Origin: Rhizobiaceae bacterium
GTDB lineage: Bacteria > Pseudomonadota > Alphaproteobacteria > Rhizobiales > Rhizobiaceae
Direction: 5' to 3'
Length of the DNA: 38,756 nucleotides
NCBI GenBank assembly: GCA_030065115.1
Contig: JASJDO010000009.1
Coordinates: 1 to 38,756 of the forward strand
Shown piece after piece: positions 16,885 to 24,071 of this stretch (positions are counted from its first letter, which is position 1; each line of letters starts with the position of its first letter). The position numbers and the translations under genes are program-made. Under the pieces are notes generated by a model that worked only from the letters and a program-made list of their open reading frames with translations, was not told the DNA's origin and made no database searches.

Positions 16885-17865
16885 ATGGCCCAATATCTGG
16901 TTGCTGCCTTTTATAAATTCGTTTCTCTTCCGGACTTTGAACAGAAGAAGTCGTTGATTGAAACCGTGGCGATTGAAAACTCCGTCATGGGCACCATTCT
17001 TTTGGCGAGCGAAGGCATAAATGGAACGGTTTCTGGCCCTGAAGACGGTTTGCGTGCTTTGTTGACTTTCATTCGCGAAGACCCGCGCCTTTCAGATTTG
17101 GAGCATAAAGAAAGCTGGGCTGATGAAAATCCGTTTTACCGGATGAAGGTTCGCCTGAAGAAAGAGATCGTAACGCTGGGCGTTGAGGGTGTAAGCCCCA
17201 CCAAAACGGTCGGCGATTACATACCTGCCGAAAAATGGAACGATTTTATCAGCGATCCCAATGTGACCGTAATTGATACGCGTAATGATTATGAAGTCGC
17301 GATTGGCACGTTCAAAAATGCAGTAAATCCGGAAACGAACAGTTTTCGGGAATTCCCGGATTGGTTGGATGCACAATCCGATCTTGCCAAGGATGCGAAG
17401 ATAGCCATGTTCTGCACCGGCGGCATACGATGCGAAAAATCAACCTCCCTGCTCAAGGAACGCGGGTTTGAGAATGTCTATCATCTCGATGGTGGCATCC
17501 TTAAATATCTTGAAAATGTGCCGGAGCAAGAGAGCCTGTGGGAAGGGGAATGTTTCGTCTTCGATCAACGTGTCAGCGTTGGGCATGGTCTCAAGCAAGG
17601 GCCATATGATTTGTGTCACGCTTGTCGTTATCCGATTACTGATGAAGACAAGATGTCAGAAACCTATGCGCCGGGTATTTCCTGCCCTCATTGTCACGAC
17701 ACCATGAGCGACGCGCAGCGCGCACGCTTTTCAGAAAGACAGCATCAAATTGAGTTGGCAAAAGCGCGAGGAGAAACGCATATTGCCGCTGACCAATCTG
17801 CGCAAAAGGAAAAAAAGCGCCTCGAAAAGGAAGAGCATTCGAGGCGCTCAAATCAGAAACAATAG
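16885..17865 (+). CDS. trhO: tRNA uridine(34) hydroxylase TrhO (rhodanese-related, YceA family)
   Basis: 326 residues. The N-terminal ferredoxin-like domain reads [16 protein letters not shown] and [11 protein letters not shown]. The rhodanese domain (about 115-215) has the catalytic loop C177-TGGIR and the adjacent Cys183 of the [11 protein letters not shown] signature. The C-terminal part has CHACRYPI and CPHCHD, the cysteine pairs typical of the family. TrhO catalyses oxygen-dependent formation of 5-hydroxyuridine at wobble position 34 of some tRNAs. The start ATG follows a weak ribosome site and is divergent from the Lrp gene. The last 25 residues are Lys/Glu/Arg rich; part of that sequence also forms a terminator for the opposite-strand gene. 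Confidence 0.93.
   Translation: MAQYLVAAFYKFVSLPDFEQKKSLIETVAIENSVMGTILLASEGINGTVSGPEDGLRALLTFIREDPRLSDLEHKESWADENPFYRMKVRLKKEIVTLGVEGVSPTKTVGDYIPAEKWNDFISDPNVTVIDTRNDYEVAIGTFKNAVNPETNSFREFPDWLDAQSDLAKDAKIAMFCTGGIRCEKSTSLLKERGFENVYHLDGGILKYLENVPEQESLWEGECFVFDQRVSVGHGLKQGPYDLCHACRYPITDEDKMSETYAPGISCPHCHDTMSDAQRARFSERQHQIELAKARGETHIAADQSAQKEKKRLEKEEHSRRSNQKQ
17811..17848 (-). terminator. Terminator of the coiled-coil gene, embedded in the trhO coding sequence
   Basis: Perfect 11-bp stem (17816-17826 with 17838-17848; core GCGCCTCGA) and 11-base loop. On the minus strand the stem is followed by TTTTTTTCC. It lies 40 bases past the stop of the minus-strand coiled-coil gene, inside the codons for the lysine-rich TrhO tail. 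Confidence 0.8.
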
Positions 17866-17887
17866 TGTTTTTACGGGAGTTGGAGCT

Positions 17888-19018
17888 TTAGTGCCTGCTT
17901 CTCTCTGTTGCTTGGTTTGAAAGCGCATCCAGCATTTCATCATGCAGCATCAGAAGCTTGTTTACAGCGTCGAGTTCTGAACCGAGGCTCTCTTTTTCCC
18001 GACGCGTTACGTCCAGATCATCCTTTAGAGACTGCGCTGTCTCTTCAAGTTCTGTGATCCGGCTCAAATGCTGGCCCTGATATTCCAGACTTTTAACGTT
18101 GAGGCGCTCGTATTTCGATTTAAGTTCCGAAAATGCACCGCGCTCCATTTCAGATTCTTGCGAAATGAGTGAGATTTTCTCACTGCTTTCAGCCAGTCTT
18201 GTTTCTTTTTCAACAAGGCTTTCCTGCATGGTCATGATTGTTTCGCTTGCATCTCCAAGGCGAGATTTCATCTCCCGGTTTTCTCTGGTAAGTCCGGAAT
18301 TAGCTTCAAGCAACGCCGCGACTTCTCCTCGAGCCTCTTTCAGATGTTGATTGGCGCGATCATTTTTCTCTCGCAGATCAGCAATCGTGGATTTGGCATC
18401 CGCGAAGTTTTCCGACATGGATTCCTGCAAAGCCTCCAACACACTCAATTGGCGCGTTTGTTTTTCCAGGGTGGCTTCCTGATCACGATTTGATACGCGC
18501 AGGCTCTTCAATTCAATTTGAGCTTCCCGCAATTCCTTGCGGGCAAGTTCAGCGTTGATAAATTCTTTTTCGAGGCTACTGATGAAAGCCAGCAGGCCAC
18601 CGGATGTATCCAGCATGTCTTGCAGCACGGTAGTCTGGCTCCGAAAGCGGCTTACCAGCGATTGGCATTCTTCACGGTTTTCCCTGAATGCCTTTTGCTC
18701 ATTCACCTCCTGTGTGTAAGGTGCATATTCTTCAATGACCGTTTCACATTGTTGAGTGGTCGCGGTCATGGCTTCCATAATGTCAGCCTCGAGCTGCGGA
18801 GCAACTGATAATTCTATTGCAAGATCTGTTTCCAGTTGACGCGCCATGAGGTGTTCCAGGCGCGCAGCTTTGATGCGTGAACGAACGGCTTCCACCTGGT
18901 TTTCGGATTTTGGAACAGAATGCGGATCATTGTTGGCAACAACAGGATCGCCATTGAAGTCTTCAGTCTGGACAGTCGTGTCAAAAGCCCGCTTTTGTAA
19001 CGCCGCACTAGCTGTCAT
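17888..19018 (-). CDS. Long coiled-coil protein of unknown function
   Basis: 376 residues that I do not recognise as a named family. Residues 1-45 are polar and probably disordered. From about 50 to 365 the sequence is nearly all charged amphipathic helix with heptad character (for example SLRVSNRDQEATLEKQTRQL and LREKNDRANQHLKEARGEV), low in Pro and Gly. A short break occurs near SGGLLAFISSLEKEF (144-158). There is no signal peptide, membrane segment or enzyme motif, so it is likely a cytoplasmic rod-like oligomer. It resembles in composition bacterial coiled-coil-rich cytoskeletal or polarity proteins and SMC-like rods, but has no ATPase heads. It is a single-gene unit with its own terminator and a repeat-rich promoter region. 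Confidence 0.85.
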   Translation of the reverse strand: MTASAALQKRAFDTTVQTEDFNGDPVVANNDPHSVPKSENQVEAVRSRIKAARLEHLMARQLETDLAIELSVAPQLEADIMEAMTATTQQCETVIEEYAPYTQEVNEQKAFRENREECQSLVSRFRSQTTVLQDMLDTSGGLLAFISSLEKEFINAELARKELREAQIELKSLRVSNRDQEATLEKQTRQLSVLEALQESMSENFADAKSTIADLREKNDRANQHLKEARGEVAALLEANSGLTRENREMKSRLGDASETIMTMQESLVEKETRLAESSEKISLISQESEMERGAFSELKSKYERLNVKSLEYQGQHLSRITELEETAQSLKDDLDVTRREKESLGSELDAVNKLLMLHDEMLDALSNQATERSRH

Positions 19019-19030
19019 TATATCCCCCGT

Positions 19031-19136
19031 TGATTCATATCTTCTGATATCAGGTCTCGCCGCCCCAACCTGCGAATCAGTTTGCTGTTTGAAGATATGA
19101 CAACTAGAATCTCAACACAAATTTCGGTGACAACTA
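19031..19136. promoter_or_regulatory. Repeat-rich divergent promoter region between the coiled-coil and GST genes
   Basis: Several exact repeats in 106 bases: CATATCTTC (19036-19044) with its complement at 19091-19099; TGATTC (19031) with GAATCA (19074); a 10-base palindrome CTGATATCAG (19044-19053); and direct repeats TGACAACTA at 19098 and 19128, exactly 30 bases apart. These look like binding sites for one or more dimeric regulators serving one or both divergent genes. No named regulator box is recognised. Confidence 0.45.
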
Positions 19137-19167
19137 TATTTTTGATTGTGTTAGGAAATTATTAACC

Positions 19168-19824
19168 ATGTCCGAAACCGAATCTCCGGTCCTATATTCG
19201 TTTCGCCGATGCCCTTATGCGATGAGAGCACGTCTTGGATTGCTGTCCAGTGGCCAGCAGTTCGAGCTTCGTGAAGTGGTCTTGAGGGACAAGCCTGCAG
19301 AAATGGTTGTAGCCAGCCCAAAGGCCACAGTTCCCGTTCTGGTGCTTTCAGACGGCACTGTCATCGATGAGAGTTTTGATGTGATGAAATGGGCCTTGGG
19401 AAAGAATGATCCCGAAGGTTTGCTCGACTATTCGGATGAAAAACTGGACTTGATGTTTGAATTGGTCGAGCAAAGCGACGGGCCTTTCAAATCTGCGCTG
19501 GATCGCTACAAGTATCCGAACCGATATGAGGATGTTTCGCGAAACCAGCAACGCGAGCTTGGCGCTGAGTTCATTCGTCAGCTCGACGCCTTGCTCGATG
19601 GTCAAGATCATCTTTTTGGAGCACGTTTCTCGTTTGCTGATGCGGCCATCCTTCCATTTGTCCGTCAGTTTGCGCATGTCGACCGTGACTGGTTCTGGGA
19701 AGAGGATTGGAAGAATGTAATCTGGTGGTTGGAAGTATTTCTCGAGAGCGACCGTTTCAAGGCAATCATGCACAAATATCCGCAATGGCAAAGCGGAGAG
19801 GCAGGTATTGCTTTTGGCGCCTGA
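19168..19824 (+). CDS. Glutathione S-transferase family protein
   Basis: 218 residues. The thioredoxin-fold N-terminal domain begins LYSFRRCPYAMRARLGLL with Cys15 in a CPYAMRAR motif as in Grx2-like and omega-type GSTs. The cis-Pro strand is TVPVLVLSDGTVIDES, with the glutathione-binding Glu-Ser pair. An all-helical C-terminal domain follows, with the FSFADAAILPFVRQF N-capping region. A catalytic Cys rather than Tyr/Ser suggests thiol transferase or dehydroascorbate-reductase-like chemistry on glutathione adducts. The ATG follows AGGA at about ten bases. It is divergent from the coiled-coil gene and 109 bases ahead of the DM13-type gene, with no obvious functional partner. Confidence 0.9.
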   Translation: MSETESPVLYSFRRCPYAMRARLGLLSSGQQFELREVVLRDKPAEMVVASPKATVPVLVLSDGTVIDESFDVMKWALGKNDPEGLLDYSDEKLDLMFELVEQSDGPFKSALDRYKYPNRYEDVSRNQQRELGAEFIRQLDALLDGQDHLFGARFSFADAAILPFVRQFAHVDRDWFWEEDWKNVIWWLEVFLESDRFKAIMHKYPQWQSGEAGIAFGA

Positions 19825-19933
19825 TTCCATTTGCGATCCACTCAACTTGTTGTGTCTTTATGTTACGCAGCGTGGTTGTGAAAATCTGTATGGTGAAGCG
19901 GATCGAATTTGTTGAACAACTAAGGAAGAAGTT

Positions 19934-20350
19934 ATGAACCTTACTCGTCGCCAATTTGCAGGCCTGTCATTGGCCGTCGCTTCAACGTCATTATTAGGTG
20001 CTGCGCCTGCAATCGCAGGAGAGAAAGCGCGCAAGGGCACACTGTCCGGGCGCAAAGGCTATGAAGCCGGTGGTACCATCAAGGTTAAAAAAGAGGCTGG
20101 GAAGACCACTGTGGTTCTGGCAGAAGACTATTTCTTTGATCCAACCAACAAGAACCCGCCGGACATCAAGATCGGTTTTGGCAATGGCGAGGTATATGCC
20201 AAAGGGTCCAAAATTCACGACAAGCTGACAGTGAAAAAGGGTGCTGCATCTTTTGAGGTTCCTGCCAATATCGATACCGACCAATACAACGAGCTGTATG
20301 TGTATTGCGAAAAGTTTTCCGTTATCCTGGCTGTTGCCCCATTAAAGTAA
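19934..20350 (+). CDS. Tat-exported DM13-domain-like protein
   Basis: 138 residues. The N-terminus NLTRRQFAGLSLAVA with a hydrophobic stretch and cleavage near AIAGE is a twin-arginine signal, so export of a folded, perhaps cofactor-bearing, protein is likely. The mature part of about 105 residues matches the DM13 pattern: G-rich start, VVLAEDYFFDP, PPDIKIGFGNGEVY, and the closing LYVYCEKFSVILAVAPLK, in which the single Cys sits where DM13 domains keep theirs. DM13 is described as a possible electron-transfer or redox domain, often found near cytochrome-like partners. The start has an AGGAAGAAG site. A strong terminator follows, so it is the last gene of its unit. Confidence 0.78.
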   Translation: MNLTRRQFAGLSLAVASTSLLGAAPAIAGEKARKGTLSGRKGYEAGGTIKVKKEAGKTTVVLAEDYFFDPTNKNPPDIKIGFGNGEVYAKGSKIHDKLTVKKGAASFEVPANIDTDQYNELYVYCEKFSVILAVAPLK

Positions 20351-20375
20351 TGAGCGAGAAATTTTGTTCCTCAGG

Positions 20376-20401
20376 AGCCGCCGGATTCCGGCGGCTTTTT
20401 T
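20376..20401 (+). terminator. Rho-independent terminator after the DM13-like gene
   Basis: Perfect 9-bp GC-rich stem AGCCGCCGG/CCGGCGGCT with a 3-base loop and six T, 26 bases after the stop codon. Confidence 0.93.
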
Positions 20402-20485
20402 GTTGCAGTTTGAAACTTCGAAGCAGTAAGTATTGAGCACATGTGAATTGGTGCTTGTGAAGCAACGAACCGGGGTGAAACCAAA

Positions 20486-20863
20486 TTGTACAGTCAGGAT
20501 TCTTTTTTTGGTTTAACCGTTCCGGGCCAAATCGGTCTTGTGATCCTGAGTAGCGTGCTGTTTGCTCTGATGCTCTTTCTGGCAAGGCGCGTGCTCACCA
20601 GACAAAAGACAATCGTCAAAATCCTTGGCGCGCTCTTGCTGTTCTGGCTATTTGTCTGGTGCTCGCCACAAATCTACTACCAGTACTATCATCTCCTGTT
20701 TGAGGGCCTGCCTTATCAGTGGGTGATCTGGCCACCAGCATCACCGTTGGATGCGCTCCGTATGCTGGTATTTCAAGGACCGCAAAACCTGTCTGCCCAC
20801 AGTCAGGGCATTCTTGGGTGGTGTTTGTTGATCGTACCGTTTCTCCAAAACAGAAAAACCTAA
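20486..20863 (+). CDS. Small hypothetical membrane protein
   Basis: 125 residues, family not recognised. The start is taken as TTG with GGGGTG nine bases upstream; no ATG or GTG is in frame before the upstream stop. Predicted membrane helices lie at about 15-33 (IGLVILSSVLFALMLFL), 45-60 (ILGALLLFWLFVWC) and 107-120 (GILGWCLLIVPFL). Between the second and third is a conserved-looking loop rich in Tyr, Pro and Trp (QIYYQYYHLLFEGLPYQWVI). It follows the DM13 terminator, so it is transcribed separately, and converges on the Sir2 gene with two bases between stops. Confidence 0.7.
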   Translation: MYSQDSFFGLTVPGQIGLVILSSVLFALMLFLARRVLTRQKTIVKILGALLLFWLFVWCSPQIYYQYYHLLFEGLPYQWVIWPPASPLDALRMLVFQGPQNLSAHSQGILGWCLLIVPFLQNRKT

Positions 20864-20865
20864 AT

Positions 20866-21612
20866 TCAGACGCATGCTCCAAGTGTTTCGCCGATTTCCG
20901 CATTCACTACACAATCGGCAAAACGATCCAATTCAGTTGGATCTCGATTGAGGATGGCAAACTTGGCTCCATTTCGTTTTGCATGAAGCGGGATCACCGC
21001 AGCTGGTTGAACGACCAGCGATGTGCCAATCGCAATGAAGAGATCAGCGGTTTCTGCAATCTCAAATGCGCGGTTTGTTTTGTCTGTAGGCATGCTTTCA
21101 CCGAACATGACTATATCGGCTTTTATCAAGCCGCCGCATGAAGAGCATTTCGGACTTTCTTGAGTCTTTTCAAAGAGATCGCGACAGAGCTGCATATCAT
21201 GATTCAATCCGCAGGATATGCATGATGTTGTGGTGGCGTTACCGTGAATCTCAATAATCTTGTCATCTGGTGCGCCACCACGTTGATGCAGGCCGTCTAC
21301 ATTCTGTGTGATCAGGCACTGTGCTTTTCCACTATTCAGCCATTCACCGATTTTACGATGACCAATATTTGGCTCCACCGAACCGATCTGGTCTTTCATG
21401 TAGAAGCGTCGGTGCCAATCTTCGATCCGGGCATCTTCGCTTTCAACATATTCTCCATATTGGACAATGCGGAATTTTTCCCACAAGCCGCCAGGAGATC
21501 GAAAGTCCGGCACACCAGACTCTGTTGAGATGCCTGCTCCGGTGAGGATGACCATATTGGAGGCTTGGTCAACGAGCGATTTGAAATGATCGAGTGTGTC
21601 CGGTTGAACCAT
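20866..21612 (-). CDS. Sir2-family NAD-dependent protein deacylase
   Basis: 248 residues. The sirtuin signature is complete: GAGISTESGVPDFRSPGGLW (residues 20-45), TQNVDGLHQRGG with the catalytic His following in IEIHGN, four zinc Cys in the pairs CISCG and CSSCGG, FGESMP, and the GTSLVVQPAA strand. It removes acyl groups from lysines using NAD. The Tyr/Arg pair of desuccinylating SIRT5/CobB enzymes is not evident after the PGGLW segment, so deacetylation is more likely. Its ATG overlaps the TAA of the upstream permease gene (TAATG) with no clear ribosome site, which points to translational coupling with the polyamine transporter. Confidence 0.92.
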   Translation of the reverse strand: MVQPDTLDHFKSLVDQASNMVILTGAGISTESGVPDFRSPGGLWEKFRIVQYGEYVESEDARIEDWHRRFYMKDQIGSVEPNIGHRKIGEWLNSGKAQCLITQNVDGLHQRGGAPDDKIIEIHGNATTTSCISCGLNHDMQLCRDLFEKTQESPKCSSCGGLIKADIVMFGESMPTDKTNRAFEIAETADLFIAIGTSLVVQPAAVIPLHAKRNGAKFAILNRDPTELDRFADCVVNAEIGETLGACV

Positions 21613-22685
21613 TAGCCCGGGGACAGTCCGCGTAGCTTTTCAGATCTGCGGCGCAACAGTTCTACTGTCGTAAGGAGCATGATCGACATCAGAACCAGAA
21701 TGGTTGCAACCGCCAGAATGGTCGGGCTGATTTGCTCACGCAGGCCTGAGAACATCTGACGAGGAATGGTTCGCTGGTCGACATCCGCCATGAAGATGAC
21801 CGCAACCACTTCATCGAGCGATGTGATGAACGCGAAGAGAGCACCGGAAATCATACCCGGCAAAATGAGCGGCATGATCACCTTGAAGAAAGTGGTAAAA
21901 CCGTTCGCACCCATGCTTTGTGAAGCGCGGATAAGCGATCTGTCAAAGCCGGAAAGTGTCGCGGTTACGGTGATGATGACGAAGGGTACGCCGAGCGTCG
22001 TGTGCGCCAGAACCAGCCCCAGATACGTTTTCGCCAAGCCGTCAGGATAGCCGGGTATGACACCCTGCATGGTGCCGCCATAGAAAAAGAACATGCCTGT
22101 CGCGGTGATTACTAGAGGCACAATCATCGGAGAAATAAGCAGGCTGGTGATCGCAGAACGGTAAGGCATTTCCGGGCGTGACAGGCCGAGGGCGGCGAGT
22201 GTTCCGAGAAATGTCGCCAGTGCGGTTGAAGCAATCGCGAGGAAGAAGGAGTTGCGGAACGCGCGGATCCATGTTGCGTTGTTCCACATGTCTGTCCACC
22301 ATCCTTCAACGGCGTCAGGTGCTGTCATGCCGAAGCGGAAGATGTCCGCGTACCACCGGAAGGAATACGCCTCTGGATCAAGACGCATCATGCCTTCGGT
22401 GAATGAGAAATACGGTTCTGCGTTAAACGATAGCGGGATGATGATCAGGATTGGCAGGATCAGAAACAGAAAGATGATCGTGCAAGTCGCGAGATAGGCA
22501 TATTGCCAGATTTTCTCTCCTTGCGATGCGTAGGGTGGCAGAGGTGTCATGCAGAAAAGCGGAATGCCAAACAGCAGGAAGAAACCGAAGGTGCCGCCAA
22601 TAGACCGCGTGAACATCAAGAACAATACTGTCGCGGCAAGAAGCGCGTAGAAGCCGGGAGTTTTGATGCGTTGAGAAATTGGCAT
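21612..22685 (-). CDS. ABC transporter permease, PotC-like
   Basis: 357 residues with about eight hydrophobic segments. The usual six-helix BPD_transp_1 core follows an N-terminal extension of about 90 residues that carries extra membrane helices (LLAATVLFLMF, FGFFLLFGIPLFC and YLATCTIIFLFLILPILIII). The EAA loop that docks the ATPase is visible as RASQSMGANGFTTFFKVIMPLILPG. Together with the preceding PotB-like protein it forms the membrane channel for a polyamine-type substrate. A GAGG ribosome site precedes the ATG, seven bases after the previous stop. Length exceeds the usual PotC (about 265), and the extension is the odd feature. Confidence 0.9.
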   Translation of the reverse strand: MPISQRIKTPGFYALLAATVLFLMFTRSIGGTFGFFLLFGIPLFCMTPLPPYASQGEKIWQYAYLATCTIIFLFLILPILIIIPLSFNAEPYFSFTEGMMRLDPEAYSFRWYADIFRFGMTAPDAVEGWWTDMWNNATWIRAFRNSFFLAIASTALATFLGTLAALGLSRPEMPYRSAITSLLISPMIVPLVITATGMFFFYGGTMQGVIPGYPDGLAKTYLGLVLAHTTLGVPFVIITVTATLSGFDRSLIRASQSMGANGFTTFFKVIMPLILPGMISGALFAFITSLDEVVAVIFMADVDQRTIPRQMFSGLREQISPTILAVATILVLMSIMLLTTVELLRRRSEKLRGLSPG

Positions 22686-22692
22686 ATCTACC

Positions 22693-23967
22693 TCACCCGA
22701 ACTTCAGATTATCGACGCCGACCAGCTTGTTGTAGATCCAGTAAAGGACCAACACGACCACAAGCAAAATGGTTCCGAGCGCAGCACCCAGTGACCAGTT
22801 CAGCGTTCTTTGGATATGGTTGGCAATCAGGTTTGAGATCAGCAGGCCATCATTACCACCAACAAGGGCAGGGGTGATGTAGTAACCGATCGCCAGAATG
22901 AAAACGAGCAGTACGCCAGCTGCAATGCCTGGGATGGTTTGCGGGAAATATACACGGCGGAACGCAAGGAAGTTTGAGGCGCCCATGGATTTTGCTGCTC
23001 GCATATAGCTCGGTGGAATTGTCTTCATCACCGAGTAAAGCGGCAGGATCATAAAGGGCAGAAGGATGTGCACCATTGAGATGACTGTTCCGGTGGCATT
23101 GTAGATCATCTGAATACGGTGTTCATCACCAATGAACCCCAGATAAACAAAGACATTGTTGAGAATGCCTTCTTTCTGCAGCATTGCGATCCATGCGGAT
23201 GTTCTGACCAACAAAGATGTCCAGAAAGGCAGGAGCACAAGGATCATCAAGAGGTTTGAGGTTCGCAGCGGTAAGGTTGAGAGCAGATAAGCAACCGGAT
23301 AGGCAATGATGAAGCAGAGGAATGTTATGAGGGCCGACAGCCAGATGGTCTTCCAAAGGATCGGCAGATAAATCCGATAAAGTTCGTCTGCCCGAACGAT
23401 GCTCTCATTTTCATCGTATTTACGATCGGTGGCAGCCAAATAGAAGGAAAGTGTATAGTCGCGCGTCACCCGTTTAAGCGTGACCCAGACATTTTTGTTT
23501 TCCCACTTTTTGTCAATCTTGATCAACGCATCAAGATAGGGGCCTTCAGTGATTTTTCCGGCACGGCGAGCCGTTTTGGTGAAAAGACTCCGGGAGCCTG
23601 GAATTTCATAGTTCACGCGGGTCGCCAGGTTGCCAACAGTTTTGCCGACCTCGCGATTTTTCCTGGCGGTTGCCAAATCTTCGACAAATATCTTTATGAT
23701 GTCATCTGAAGGGTAGTCTTCTCCATCCCACTTCTGAATGGCTTCTGCGAAATTGGGCGCTACGTTAGAACCGGTCGGGTTATGGAGTGAGCGAAAGAGC
23801 ATATCGCCAATTGGCAATACGAAAGAAACGATAATAAACAATACAAGCGGCATGGTGAGCAGCAGCGCACGAAACTTCATGCGGCGCGTCGTCTTTGCCA
23901 GCTGTTGTTTTAATGGCGTGCCATCATAGGCGACAAGAACATCACTGCTTTGTGCGGCGTCTGTCAT
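22693..23967 (-). CDS. ABC transporter permease, PotB-like, with large periplasmic insert
   Basis: 424 residues against about 280-300 for ordinary PotB. After the first membrane helix (LLTMPLVLFIIVSFVLPIGDM) comes a charged region of about 130 residues (70-205) that should face the periplasm, followed by the normal permease core with the EAA loop RAAKSMGASNFLAFRRVYFPQTIPG. Such inserts occur in some alphaproteobacterial spermidine/putrescine-type permeases. It pairs with the PotC-like gene. The ATG has only a distant AGGGG site 13 bases upstream, so initiation may be weak; a hairpin lies between it and the binding-protein gene. Confidence 0.9.
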   Translation of the reverse strand: MTDAAQSSDVLVAYDGTPLKQQLAKTTRRMKFRALLLTMPLVLFIIVSFVLPIGDMLFRSLHNPTGSNVAPNFAEAIQKWDGEDYPSDDIIKIFVEDLATARKNREVGKTVGNLATRVNYEIPGSRSLFTKTARRAGKITEGPYLDALIKIDKKWENKNVWVTLKRVTRDYTLSFYLAATDRKYDENESIVRADELYRIYLPILWKTIWLSALITFLCFIIAYPVAYLLSTLPLRTSNLLMILVLLPFWTSLLVRTSAWIAMLQKEGILNNVFVYLGFIGDEHRIQMIYNATGTVISMVHILLPFMILPLYSVMKTIPPSYMRAAKSMGASNFLAFRRVYFPQTIPGIAAGVLLVFILAIGYYITPALVGGNDGLLISNLIANHIQRTLNWSLGAALGTILLVVVLVLYWIYNKLVGVDNLKFG

Positions 23968-24027
23968 GGCTTACGCATTTCCCCTGTGTTTCTGACTCTG
24001 CTGGTCAGTTTTATTCCTTAAGGAAGT

Positions 24028-24053
24028 GGTTCGGGCAGAAAACCGCCCGAACC
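24028..24053 (-). promoter_or_regulatory. Intercistronic hairpin after the binding-protein gene
   Basis: Perfect 9-bp stem GGTTCGGGC/GCCCGAACC with an 8-base loop, starting 19 bases past the binding-protein stop. No T-run follows on the minus strand, so it is more likely an mRNA 3'-end protector or partial terminator that lowers permease relative to binding-protein expression. Confidence 0.65.
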
Positions 24054-24071
24054 CAATTCTTTCAAAAAGAA

